This document shows positions 7,858-15,782 of a DNA stretch of 64,000 nucleotides, in pieces (the first letter of the stretch is position 1; every line of letters begins with the position of its first letter). The stretch lies in NCBI GenBank assembly GCA_041737835.1, contig JBGSQY010000040.1, one strand, 5' to 3'. Under the pieces are notes generated by a model. It did not search any database. It worked only from the letters and a program-made list of their open reading frames with translations, and was not told where the DNA came from. The DNA comes from Bythopirellula sp041737835 (GTDB lineage Bacteria; Planctomycetota; Planctomycetia; Pirellulales; Lacipirellulaceae). The position numbers were made by a program, and so were the translations under genes.

Positions 7858-9300
7858 ATGGACGATTCGGACAGGCTGTCCGCGTTGCGCGCTGAACTTG
7901 TCGAGCGATTGGGAAGAGAGCGATACGAACTGTGGGTCGGACCACAGACATCGCTTGAGCTTACCCTACACGCTTTGCGAGTCGGTGCTCGCTCGCAGTT
8001 CGAGTTGCAATGCGTTCGCCGTCACGTTCATGCCAGCTTTGCGGAAAGTTGTCGATTGATCTGCGGTCACGACGTCGCGATTGAATACTTTGTGCAATTG
8101 GCCGAAAATCTTCCTGTGAAGACCGATGGTAAGTTGGTCCAGCAAAGTTTGCTCGACGAGTCGCTAGCCCCCGTCAAGGATGTCATGCCCGCCACGCTGA
8201 TCCAGCAACCGCCTGTCGCAACAAAAAAGCCGCCGCGGTCCGCGGGCTCGGCTATGTCGCGGTCGACGTTCGCCAATTTCGTGAGTGGGCCCTGTAATGA
8301 ATTAGCCCACCGCACGACCATCGCCGTGGCCGAACGCCTTGGCCATTATGGCCCCTTATTTCTGTATGGTCCCTCGGGCATCGGCAAAACGCATTTGCTC
8401 TATGCGATGCTGCACCACCTGCGCGGCACGAATTCGCTCGTGCGAGCGCTGCGTCTCACGGCGGAGCAATTCACAACCGAGTTTCTCGACGCCCTGAATC
8501 AGCGTACCTTGGCGAGCTTTCGTCATAAGTATCGTTCGGTCGACGTTCTGCTGATCGACGACATCCAATTCTTGGTCAACAAACGGGCCACTCTCGACGA
8601 ACTTTTGGTCACGATTGATTCGCTGCAGGAAAAGGGAAAGCAAGTCATCCTGACTTGTGATACGAGCCCCACGGACTTGCTGAAAGTCAGCTCGGAATTG
8701 GCGACTCGAATTTCTGGCGGATTGGCCGTGCCGTTGGAAATGCCTGACTTCGCTACGCGGCAAGCCTTGGTACGAAAGTTTATCGCCGAAATGCATCCCG
8801 TGATTGGCATGGCTATCGATGACGAGACGGTCGTCGTGATAGCCACCCAAGTCGCTGGCAGTGCACGTCAACTGCGCGGAGCGATCAATCGCTTGATCGT
8901 CACCAGCCAAGCCTTGCGGAAGCCGCTCACCGCGGACCTCGCCCGCAGCATTCTCGCGGAATACATGCAGCAGATCACACCGACCGTTCGCCTAGCTGAT
9001 ATCCAGCGGGCCGTGTGCGAAGTGTTCGGCGTCGAGGCGAGCAGCCTCAAGTCGGCCAGCAAGGTTCGTAACGTGGCCGAGCCACGGATGCTGGCCATGT
9101 GGCTGGCCTGTCAGTTCACCCGCTCGGCACTCGGTGAAATCAGCGAATTCTTTGGCCGTCGCAGTCATAGCACGGTCATCTCCGCGCAGAAGAAAATCGA
9201 GCGGATGGTCAGCCAAGGTGACAACGTTTCCACGGGCCATCTTAACTGCAGCGTCGAAGAAGCAATCCGCAAAGTGCAGCAGAAATTGCGCCGGGCGTAA
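7858..9300 (+). CDS. dnaA: Chromosomal replication initiator protein DnaA
   Basis: 480 residues. ATG at 7858 is preceded by a good Shine-Dalgarno (CAGGAAG); a TTG five codons upstream is less likely. Domain I is divergent. The AAA+ domain has Walker A GPSGIGKTHLL (about residue 171) and Walker B VLLIDDIQF (about 230). Domain IV ends in GEISEFFGRRSHSTVISAQ, matching the DnaA signature but with the usual GGRDHTTV reading GRRSHSTV, so the base-contacting Asp is Ser. It binds DnaA boxes and melts the origin. dnaN, recF and gyrB are not next to it, unlike the common bacterial arrangement. Confidence 0.95.
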   Translation: MDDSDRLSALRAELVERLGRERYELWVGPQTSLELTLHALRVGARSQFELQCVRRHVHASFAESCRLICGHDVAIEYFVQLAENLPVKTDGKLVQQSLLDESLAPVKDVMPATLIQQPPVATKKPPRSAGSAMSRSTFANFVSGPCNELAHRTTIAVAERLGHYGPLFLYGPSGIGKTHLLYAMLHHLRGTNSLVRALRLTAEQFTTEFLDALNQRTLASFRHKYRSVDVLLIDDIQFLVNKRATLDELLVTIDSLQEKGKQVILTCDTSPTDLLKVSSELATRISGGLAVPLEMPDFATRQALVRKFIAEMHPVIGMAIDDETVVVIATQVAGSARQLRGAINRLIVTSQALRKPLTADLARSILAEYMQQITPTVRLADIQRAVCEVFGVEASSLKSASKVRNVAEPRMLAMWLACQFTRSALGEISEFFGRRSHSTVISAQKKIERMVSQGDNVSTGHLNCSVEEAIRKVQQKLRRA

Positions 9301-9322
9301 CGCGAAGAACTGCCAGCACTTA

Positions 9323-9961
9323 TCAGTATCTCCTATTCCCCACACTCGATTCTCCCACGGGAATTCTCCCGCGTTCACGACTCCACACAACCAACGGCCA
9401 TGGTTGGCAATGACAAACATAGTGAATCGCCGTAGCCTTATTCTTCACAATCCGAGCTGATCCACCATCCGACCACCATGTCCCCGCTTCGCGTTCACCG
9501 AATAAGCGATTCAGCCTTCGTGATCCATAACCTTTAAAATCTCGCAAGAGTTGGCTTTTCATGGCAATGCCTCCCCCCGCTGACGCGGGAGGCTCAAAAT
9601 TCGCCAACGAGCCTCCCGCGTCAGCGGGGGGAGGCTCTACAACCAAATGCACATGGTTCTCCATAATCGACACAGCATGCAGCACCCAACCACGATAGGC
9701 GGCCGTTTCTAAAAATTGTTCGAGTAACTGCTCGGCTTGTGCGAGATCAACATAAACAGGCTGACCTTTCAATTGCTCAATCGCTGCTTGATAGAGCCCC
9801 GGCATCGAACCGTCGAAGGCTTGCCCGGGTTGAGAATGCTCACGCCGCACTGATGACAATGCGTCGTTGGACCGCCGTTCTCGAACATTCGTCACGGACC
9901 CTCGTTTATTACCCGGCAACCATTGGCCATAGAATGTCGACGTGATGAGCCAACAAGGCAT
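9323..9961 (-). CDS. REP-associated tyrosine transposase (RAYT, IS200-like Y1 family)
   Basis: 212 residues from the ATG at 9961, in the family's usual range. HUH-type motif MENHVHLVVEP supplies the His pair for the metal; the downstream FKGYGSRRLNRLF holds the probable catalytic Tyr. The C-terminal tail (PLVVWSRERGRIPVGE onward) looks non-conserved. Such enzymes nick and join single-stranded REP hairpins. A 27-bp inverted pair of REP-like units lies inside the coding sequence and is translated in frame as a Pro/Ala/Gly-rich insert (PPPADAGGS ... PPASAGGG) right after the HUH motif. Another REP copy lies 91 bases upstream of the start. Activity is uncertain given the insert. Confidence 0.82.
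   Translation of the reverse strand: MPCWLITSTFYGQWLPGNKRGSVTNVRERRSNDALSSVRREHSQPGQAFDGSMPGLYQAAIEQLKGQPVYVDLAQAEQLLEQFLETAAYRGWVLHAVSIMENHVHLVVEPPPADAGGSLANFEPPASAGGGIAMKSQLLRDFKGYGSRRLNRLFGEREAGTWWSDGGSARIVKNKATAIHYVCHCQPWPLVVWSRERGRIPVGESSVGNRRY
9569..9635. repeat. REPIN-like pair of REP units inside the RAYT gene
   Basis: Two 27-base arms (9569-9595 and 9609-9635) are perfect reverse complements separated by 13 bases. Each arm contains its own short hairpin, CCCGC-TGAC-GCGGG. This is the head-to-head REP doublet structure mobilised by RAYT proteins. Confidence 0.8.
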
Positions 9962-10051
9962 GTGAGTAGTCCTATCTGCAAGGAATGTTGCATATAGTGT
10001 ACTTACGTCCACTTATTTGTCGAGAGCTGCTTTGGATATTTTTGGAAAGAG

Positions 10052-10076
10052 CTCCCCCCGCTGACGCGGGAGGCTC
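10052..10076 (+). repeat. Single REP unit upstream of the RAYT gene
   Basis: 25 bases identical to the left arm of the inverted pair at 9569-9635 (core CCCCCCGCTGACGCGGGAGG). It sits between the RAYT gene and the end of the methyltransferase gene at 10086, the usual place for a REP flanking its transposase. Confidence 0.8.
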
Positions 10077-10085
10077 GTTTCGTGG

Positions 10086-10808
10086 CTAAACCTCGCCCCA
10101 ATACAAAATCTGTGTGTGCTTCTTGAGCGTGCGCAGCAGCAAATAGATGATGCCGCCTGCGGCAAAGAGTAGCGACCATTCCGCTTCGAGCGTGAGCCGA
10201 TCTTCGATAAACCAATGCTCGATCACCTCAATGGCGGTGTGCAGCAAGATCACCATGAACAAGCCGGTGTATTCACGCCGCAAAACCGTGCGCCACGAAA
10301 AACCGCGCGTAGCTGCTGTCCACTGAGAGAAACGTGGAATGAACGCGGGCGTTCGACTCGCCCAGTGATCGAACTGTTCGCCGAACTTGCGTTGCAAAAA
10401 CGCTTCTTCGGCAATCATGATCCGTTCATAATAAAGATAATAAGCCGTCGTGTAGAGCAGCGGGAGCCACCACTCAAACGGCACAAGGACAGCGCCCAAG
10501 CCGATCAGATAGTTTCCCAGATACAAAGGATGGCGGATCGTAGAATAAATACCGGTCGTATTGAGAACAGTCGCTACTTGCCCTTTGGTATTACGGCCCG
10601 AAGTCCCTTCGGGGACGAATCCGACTGTGATGATGCGCACACCAAGACCGACGAACGAAATCGCCAGACAAATGAATTCCCAAGTTTCGTGAAACTCAAG
10701 ACTGCCAAACGGCCAGACCATATTTGCCAGCACGCTGATAAGAATTGGAACGGCAACAAGCGGCAAATAACTACGCCGACGAAATAACCATTCGCCGTGC
10801 AATTCCAT
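10086..10808 (-). CDS. Isoprenylcysteine carboxyl methyltransferase-like membrane methyltransferase
   Basis: 240 residues from ATG 10808; a TTG six codons upstream is an alternative. Polytopic membrane protein with the ICMT/PEMT signature GIYSTIRHPLYLGNYLIGLG at about residues 85-105 and a later YYLYYERIMIAEEAFL with the paired Glu typical of this fold. Known relatives methylate isoprenyl-Cys, phospholipids or the lipid A 1-phosphate group using SAM. Which substrate applies here cannot be told. Two extra C-terminal membrane segments follow the catalytic core. Confidence 0.75.
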   Translation of the reverse strand: MELHGEWLFRRRSYLPLVAVPILISVLANMVWPFGSLEFHETWEFICLAISFVGLGVRIITVGFVPEGTSGRNTKGQVATVLNTTGIYSTIRHPLYLGNYLIGLGAVLVPFEWWLPLLYTTAYYLYYERIMIAEEAFLQRKFGEQFDHWASRTPAFIPRFSQWTAATRGFSWRTVLRREYTGLFMVILLHTAIEVIEHWFIEDRLTLEAEWSLLFAAGGIIYLLLRTLKKHTQILYWGEV

Positions 10809-10924
10809 TTCTGATTTCAGTGACAAGGCGGTAGCTCCAGCGAGTTAGGAAATGTGGTGCTACTGTATGGCGAGTCCAGATAGCCGTCATGACGAGTTCA
10901 ATTACGATTCCGTAAGACTGCTGA

Positions 10925-11347
10925 CTACTTTCCGGATACGACGACCAATCCCGCCAGAATCAGTAGGCTCCCAACGGCAATCCGCGGGGTGAGATTCTCA
11001 CCCAAAAATAGCCACGCCAACAAGACAGCAACCACGAAGCTCCCTTTATCGATCAAGGAGATCGTGGAGACCTCGCCTAATTTAAGGGCCTTGTAATAGA
11101 AAACCCACGAGATCGCCGTCGTTAATGCGGACAAAACTAACCAGAAATAATTTCTCGAAGTGAGCTGCTGAATATGTGCTTTGGGAACAGCGAACATTGC
11201 AAAGGCAATCACGAAAAAGAAGACAAAGCACGTCCGCACCGCGAGGCCCAGCTCGCCGGAAATTCCCGTAAGGCCTTGTTTGGCAATGACCGCTGTCAGC
11301 CCCGCGAAGACCATCGAAATGATGGCAAAGATGACCCAGCGTTCCAT
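10925..11347 (-). CDS. EamA-family (DMT superfamily) single-domain membrane protein
   Basis: 140 residues with about five membrane helices: one EamA repeat rather than the usual two-repeat, ~300-residue transporter. Typical segments are the N-terminal FAIISMVFAGLTAVIAKQGL and the C-terminal LFLGENLTPRIAVGSLLILAGLVVV. Half-size proteins of this kind probably dimerise like EmrE. Substrate unknown. It lies divergent from ribH. Confidence 0.78.
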   Translation of the reverse strand: MERWVIFAIISMVFAGLTAVIAKQGLTGISGELGLAVRTCFVFFFVIAFAMFAVPKAHIQQLTSRNYFWLVLSALTTAISWVFYYKALKLGEVSTISLIDKGSFVVAVLLAWLFLGENLTPRIAVGSLLILAGLVVVSGK

Positions 11348-11450
11348 GGATGAGATTCCTGGCTTTAGGATTTCGCGTTACGGGATATTGATTTCTTGAG
11401 CGTTATTTTAACGGCTTACGCAAGCTCCTTTTAGGTGCGATAATGGTTTG

Positions 11451-11924
11451 ATGGCGAATATTATTGAACCCGCTCCGCATGATGCTGCCGATCGCTACGC
11501 GATTGTCGTCGCTGAGTGGAACAAATCGATCACCGGCAAACTTTTGGATGGTGCCGTCACAACGCTCACGGCGGCTGGCGTTGCGGCTGAGAATATCGAC
11601 GTCGCTTGGGTGCCGGGGGCGTGGGAAATTCCGATTGTGGCTCAGCGTTTTGCGCAGAGTCAGCTCTACGCCGCAGTGATCTCGCTGGGGGCTGTCATTC
11701 GTGGCGAAACCACGCACGACCAGCACATCAATCGGGCGGTCAGCTTGGGGCTGCAAGAAATTGCCCTGCACAACGAAGTACCGATGATTTTTGGCGTTCT
11801 CACCTGCGAATCGATGGAACAGGCGGTCCATCGGGCTGGCGGAAACGTTGGCCATAAAGGGGTAGAATGTGCCGAAGCGGCCCTGAAAATGGTCGGATTG
11901 CTCAAGAATTGCCCGCCCGAATAG
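11451..11924 (+). CDS. ribH: 6,7-dimethyl-8-ribityllumazine synthase
   Basis: 157 residues, the normal length. It condenses the ribityl-aminouracil with 3,4-dihydroxy-2-butanone 4-phosphate in riboflavin synthesis. Diagnostic segments are WVPGAWEIP, VISLGAVIRGETTHDQHIN (with the catalytic His) and the C-terminal NVGHKGVECAEAALKM. A TTG one codon upstream overlaps the chosen ATG. No other rib genes are adjacent; nusB follows after 151 bases, the classical ribH-nusB pairing. Confidence 0.95.
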   Translation: MANIIEPAPHDAADRYAIVVAEWNKSITGKLLDGAVTTLTAAGVAAENIDVAWVPGAWEIPIVAQRFAQSQLYAAVISLGAVIRGETTHDQHINRAVSLGLQEIALHNEVPMIFGVLTCESMEQAVHRAGGNVGHKGVECAEAALKMVGLLKNCPPE

Positions 11925-11952
11925 AATAAGGATAGCCGACCACGAGGAAACG

Positions 11953-12017
11953 GAACGCTAATCCGCGCTAATCATCACTGATCTCAGATTAGTGGTCATA
12001 AGCGTCGATTAGCGTTC
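11953..12017. repeat. Interspersed imperfect palindrome between ribH and nusB
   Basis: GAACGCTAATCCGCGC (11953-11968) is nearly the reverse complement of GCGTCGATTAGCGTTC (12002-12017), enclosing further CTAATC/GATTAG repeats. This looks like a dispersed repeat element and may double as a weak terminator. Confidence 0.5.
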
Positions 12018-12075
12018 TGCATTTGCTGAACGAGACGGCAGGTGTTTTAGAAATTCATAGATTGCGTTGTAGAAG

Positions 12076-12477
12076 ATGGCTGGACGTACACGAGCTCGAG
12101 AAGTTGCCTTGCAGGCCCTGTTTCAAGAGGATCTCAATCCCCGAGATTCCCGCGATCAGGTCATGCCATTGCTAGAGAACCGTCTCAAGGAACCTGATCT
12201 CCGCGACTTTGCCGTGTCGCTGGTGATGGGGGTTCTGCGCAATCGGGACGAACTCGACGCCTTGATCGCCGCCAAGGCCGATAACTGGAGCGTGGGCCGG
12301 ATGGCCGCGACCGATCGCAATATCTTGCGGATGGGGGCCTACGAGATCCGCTACACCGACACGCCCCCGCGAGTGGCCGTCGACGAGGCCGTGGAATTGG
12401 CCAAACGATTTGGTGCCGCGAATTCCTCGCAGTTCGTCAATGGAATTCTGGATAAGTTGATCGAGAAGAAAGCGTAG
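12076..12477 (+). CDS. nusB: Transcription antitermination factor NusB
   Basis: 133 residues, normal for NusB. All-helical RNA-binding protein that with NusE (S10) binds boxA in rRNA leaders. Recognisable segments are the N-terminal AGRTRAREVALQALFQ and the C-terminal TPPRVAVDEAVELAKRFG followed by SSQFVNGILDKL. It lies downstream of ribH and upstream of ftsY. Confidence 0.95.
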   Translation: MAGRTRAREVALQALFQEDLNPRDSRDQVMPLLENRLKEPDLRDFAVSLVMGVLRNRDELDALIAAKADNWSVGRMAATDRNILRMGAYEIRYTDTPPRVAVDEAVELAKRFGAANSSQFVNGILDKLIEKKA

Positions 12478-12552
12478 GCCGGAACAAGCCGTGCGCAGTT
12501 CCGGCGCAACATCCGATAAACTGCCGGAACAGCGCTACCGCTCGTTCCGGCC
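12477..12552. repeat. Interspersed palindromic element between nusB and ftsY
   Basis: The ends GGCCGGAAC and GTTCCGGCC are perfect inverted copies, and each half has an inner GTTCCGGC/GCCGGAAC palindrome. The two halves align over roughly 40 bases with mismatches. The element starts on the last base of the nusB stop codon, consistent with a REP- or MITE-like insertion. Confidence 0.6.
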
Positions 12553-12584
12553 AACATAAATCACAGGACCACTTTCAAAAGCTC

Positions 12585-13526
12585 ATGGGTTTTTTCGACA
12601 AGATTAAGAGCGGTCTGCAGAAGACCAAGAATGTCCTCTTCACCGACGTTCGCGATTTGTTCAAGAGCGAAGGCCGGCTGATCGACGAAGAATTTCTCGA
12701 CGAAATGCGAGCGATCTTGTTCAAGACCGACATGGGCTACGACTCGGCCGAAGAGATCGTCACCGAGGTGGCCAAGAATTTCCGCGGTCGGGTGGTTCAC
12801 TTGGAAGATGTAGTGGCCACCTGGAAAGCGAAGCTGACCGAGCTGATGGGTCAGGCCGATTCGCCGATCCGCTTTGCCGAGTCGGGACCCACCGTGATCA
12901 TGGTCTGCGGCGTCAACGGTGCCGGTAAAACAACATCGATCGCCAAGCTCGCGCATCTGCTGAAATCCCAAGGGAAATCAGTCGTCCTGGGAGCTGGCGA
13001 CACGTTCCGTGCCGCCGCGGTGGAGCAACTCACGCTGTGGTCCAAGCGGTTGGGTGTGAATATCGTGACGGGAGAGCAGGGGGCTCATCCCGCCTCTGTG
13101 GCCTACCGAGCGGTGGAAGAATGCCTCGCCACGGGGGCCGATGTTTGTATCGTTGATACAGCAGGCCGTCTGCAAACGCAGAAGAATCTCATGAGCGAGC
13201 TCACGAAGATTCAGCAGTCGATTCGGAAACTGATTCCCACCGCGCCGCACGAAGTGTTGCTGGTGCTCGATGCCACGACGGGCCAAAACGGCATCAGCCA
13301 GGCGGAAAAGTTTACCGAAGCAGTCGATTGCACGGGGATCGTGCTGGCCAAGCTCGATGGCACGGCCAAGGGGGGCGTAGTGGTCGCCATCAAACAGCGT
13401 GTGGGTCTGCCCGTAAAGTATGTCGGCGTGGGCGAACAGCCCGAAGATTGGGCTCTCTTTAGCCCGGGCGACTTCGTGGCCGCGCTCTTTGCGGATATCG
13501 AGAAGACAGCCCCAGCATCTGCCTAG
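12585..13526 (+). CDS. ftsY: Signal recognition particle receptor FtsY
   Basis: 313 residues: a short N domain and a complete G domain, without the long acidic A domain of E. coli FtsY. GTPase motifs are GVNGAGKTTSIAKLA (G1), DTAGRLQT (G3), AKLDGTAKGG (G4) and GVGEQPEDW near the end. It docks SRP-bound ribosomes at the membrane translocon. A Shine-Dalgarno is not evident before the ATG. Confidence 0.95.
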   Translation: MGFFDKIKSGLQKTKNVLFTDVRDLFKSEGRLIDEEFLDEMRAILFKTDMGYDSAEEIVTEVAKNFRGRVVHLEDVVATWKAKLTELMGQADSPIRFAESGPTVIMVCGVNGAGKTTSIAKLAHLLKSQGKSVVLGAGDTFRAAAVEQLTLWSKRLGVNIVTGEQGAHPASVAYRAVEECLATGADVCIVDTAGRLQTQKNLMSELTKIQQSIRKLIPTAPHEVLLVLDATTGQNGISQAEKFTEAVDCTGIVLAKLDGTAKGGVVVAIKQRVGLPVKYVGVGEQPEDWALFSPGDFVAALFADIEKTAPASA

Positions 13527-13701
13527 AACGGCTGCTGTTTTGCCTGCGGCTTCTGCCTACAAGCGCGACATGGTGTGATTACCTTGCTGGCAAAATCGTA
13601 AGGTTGCGCTCCAGTCAACCAGTTTTTCTCGCTCATACCGCCGGCGCAAACTCTTGCCAGTTGGCACGTTACAGCAAGCCTGCCCATTCTGAAGCCAGGC
13701 A

Positions 13702-13717
13702 TGGCATGGGGATTGCT
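13702..13717 (+). promoter_or_regulatory. Probable sigma-54 promoter for amt
   Basis: TGGCATG-GGGA-TTGCT matches the sigma-54 consensus TGGCACG-N4-TTGCW with one mismatch and exact GG/GC spacing. It lies 170 bases upstream of the ammonium transporter start, in a 360-base stretch that shows no other feature. Nitrogen-regulated sigma-54 control of amt is common. The activator is not identified. Confidence 0.55.
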
Positions 13718-13886
13718 CTCCGCAAAGCCAACCGATTCGGATGTCGCCATAGATGCAAGGACTCAGCGTTCTCTGGCGATCCAAGAAGCGTTGTCGTGAC
13801 GCTTCCAGGACCACAAAGGCGGAATTCTAGATACTTCCAGGTCCTGATTGACTAATCCTTCTGACAATCCAATAAGGGCGAATCTT

Positions 13887-15359
13887 ATGTCAAGTGTTTT
13901 GACACTGCGCAGCTGGCAGTATCTGCTAGTTGCCCTAATCTTGTCGCTACAAGCGACGCCAATGATGACCCAAATTTCTTGGGCACAAGAAGAGGCCGCA
14001 ACCGAAGAGGCCCCCGCGGAAACTCCGGAAGCCGAAGCGGCAGAGGCAGAAGAAGCCGAAACCGAAGCACCTACGGATCTTGGTCTCGGCTACGCACTGG
14101 ACAACATCATGTTGTTCGTCTGTGCCTGTCTCGTGTTTTTCATGCAAGCCGGTTTTGCCTTGGTGGAAACGGGTTTTAATGCCTCGAAGAATGCCATCAA
14201 TATCTTGTTTAAGAACACGATGGACTTCTGCATCGGCTCGATTTTGTTCTACTTCGTCGGTTTCGGATTGATGTATCCGGCAAGCTATGGAGTCGATGTC
14301 ACCGAACACAAATACTTCGCGTTCGGCGGCATGGGATTGTACGAAGCTTCGAGTCCCCGGGAATTCAGCCCTTCGACGGACTGGTTCTTCCAATGCATGT
14401 TCGCCGCGACTGCCGCGACGATCGTATCGGGTGCCGTGGCTGGTCGTATCAAGATTGGTGCTTACTTTGTCTACAGTGCTTTCATCTGTGCGATTGTTTA
14501 TCCGATTAGCGGTTTCTGGAAATGGGGCGGCGGTTGGTTAACCCAATTGCCGGATGGTCAAGTCTTCCAAGATTTTGCCGGCTCTGGTGTGGTGCATGCG
14601 GTTGGTGGATTTGCGGGTTTAGCTGGCGCGATGCTGCTCGGACCTCGAATTGGTCGCTACGTCGGTGGTAAAGCCGTGCCGATGCCTGGACATAGCTTGC
14701 CTCTAGCTGCACTCGGTGTGTTCATCCTGTGGCTGGGGTGGTTTGGCTTTAACCCTGGCAGCCAACTTGGTTTCCAAGCGACGGCTGAAATTGATATCGT
14801 CATGCACGTTGCTATTACAACGACCTTAGCTGCCGCCGCCGGTGGCGTGGCTGGTACGTTTGGTTCTTGGCTGTTGTTTGGCAAGCCCGACCTGGGAATG
14901 GCCCTTAACGGCATCCTCGGTGGTTTGGTCGGTATCACGGCTGGTTGCGATGCCTTCACCGTTGAGATGGCAATCCTGATTGGTGTGATCGCGGCGTTCA
15001 TCGTGATGGGTGGCTGCATCCTCTTGGACAAGCTGCAAATTGATGATCCCGTCGGTGCATTCCCAGTCCACGGTCTGTGTGGCATCTGGGGTGTGATGGC
15101 CATCGGCATTTTGCCAAACGTCTATACCACGGCCTCCGTGGCTGAAAAATTGCGTGGCACGGCAGCCGCCGACTTCGCGGCAGTCACGAGCTTCAAGACG
15201 CAATTGATTGGTGCGTTGGCCTACGCCGGTTGGGCGTTCGTTACGATGTTCATCCTCTTTGGAATTCTTAAAGCGATTGGCTTCTTGCGAGCTAACGAGC
15301 ACGAGGAAACCAAGGGTCTCGACATCAGCGAGCATGGTATGCAGGCTTATCAAGCCTAG
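13887..15359 (+). CDS. amt: Ammonium transporter Amt
   Basis: 490 residues. ATG at 13887 follows AAGGGCG; it begins a clear signal peptide (LLVALILSLQATPMM...) and an acidic Glu/Ala-rich spacer of ~30 residues before the first of 11 membrane helices. Amt landmarks are ALVETGFNASKNAINIL, the twin-His pore segment GSGVVHAVGG with its partner PVHGLCGIWGV, and GWFGFNPGSQLG. It conducts ammonium into the cell and is gated by PII. The extended acidic N-terminus is longer than in E. coli AmtB. The PII gene lies 1.7 kb downstream beyond a kinase gene of opposite orientation. Confidence 0.95.
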   Translation: MSSVLTLRSWQYLLVALILSLQATPMMTQISWAQEEAATEEAPAETPEAEAAEAEEAETEAPTDLGLGYALDNIMLFVCACLVFFMQAGFALVETGFNASKNAINILFKNTMDFCIGSILFYFVGFGLMYPASYGVDVTEHKYFAFGGMGLYEASSPREFSPSTDWFFQCMFAATAATIVSGAVAGRIKIGAYFVYSAFICAIVYPISGFWKWGGGWLTQLPDGQVFQDFAGSGVVHAVGGFAGLAGAMLLGPRIGRYVGGKAVPMPGHSLPLAALGVFILWLGWFGFNPGSQLGFQATAEIDIVMHVAITTTLAAAAGGVAGTFGSWLLFGKPDLGMALNGILGGLVGITAGCDAFTVEMAILIGVIAAFIVMGGCILLDKLQIDDPVGAFPVHGLCGIWGVMAIGILPNVYTTASVAEKLRGTAAADFAAVTSFKTQLIGALAYAGWAFVTMFILFGILKAIGFLRANEHEETKGLDISEHGMQAYQA

Positions 15360-15376
15360 AAAGTTGATAGTAGTCG

Positions 15377-15409
15377 CTTGTCGGGCGACGGTTGACGCCG
15401 CCCGACAAG
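15377..15409. terminator. Strong hairpin after amt
   Basis: CTTGTCGGGCG (15377-15387) and CGCCCGACAAG (15399-15409) form a perfect 11-bp stem with an 11-base loop, 18 bases after the amt stop. No T-run follows, so termination would be imperfect. Confidence 0.55.
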
Positions 15410-15540
15410 TGTCCTTGATAATGTTGGATCGACTCTTGCCTGGGTCGCCGATGATGTCCCATGTGGCTTGGTCGCGCTTTGCCGCCTACAGTGCGACCAA
15501 GCCGGGACGTCATCAAATTTAGATAGCCAATAAAACAAAA

Positions 15541-15638
15541 GGCAGAGATCGCAAAGTCGCAGAGGGCCGCAAGAAGCGATCTTACAAGAATCTTCTTACA
15601 CTCTGCGAAATCTCTGCGCCTTCGCGCACTCTGCGATT
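15541..15638. repeat. Dispersed repeat rich in CTCTGCG/CGCAGAG
   Basis: The segment 15541-15564 is an imperfect reverse complement of 15601-15620 (GGCAGAGATCGCAAAG against ATCTCTGCGCC), followed by another CTCTGCGATT. It forms a long imperfect hairpin in the 420-base gap between amt and the kinase. It has the look of a multicopy intergenic element; the rest of the gap shows nothing. Confidence 0.5.
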
Positions 15639-15782
15639 AAGCGTCTGCGTTGAATCGGATTATGGCCCGTCCAGAAGGATGCCCCAATGGCTTGGGTGGG
15701 TTTTCCGCCTAATCCCGCCCAGGCCGGGGTGTCTTTCCTGGACTTTTTCTTTTGGGCCGTTCTGAAGTCGTACCGTTGCAGT

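Noticed and set aside
9569..9635. CRISPR-like repeat
   Set aside because: Only inverted pairs of one unit, no regularly spaced direct repeats or cas genes. It is a REP doublet. No CRISPR array was seen elsewhere.
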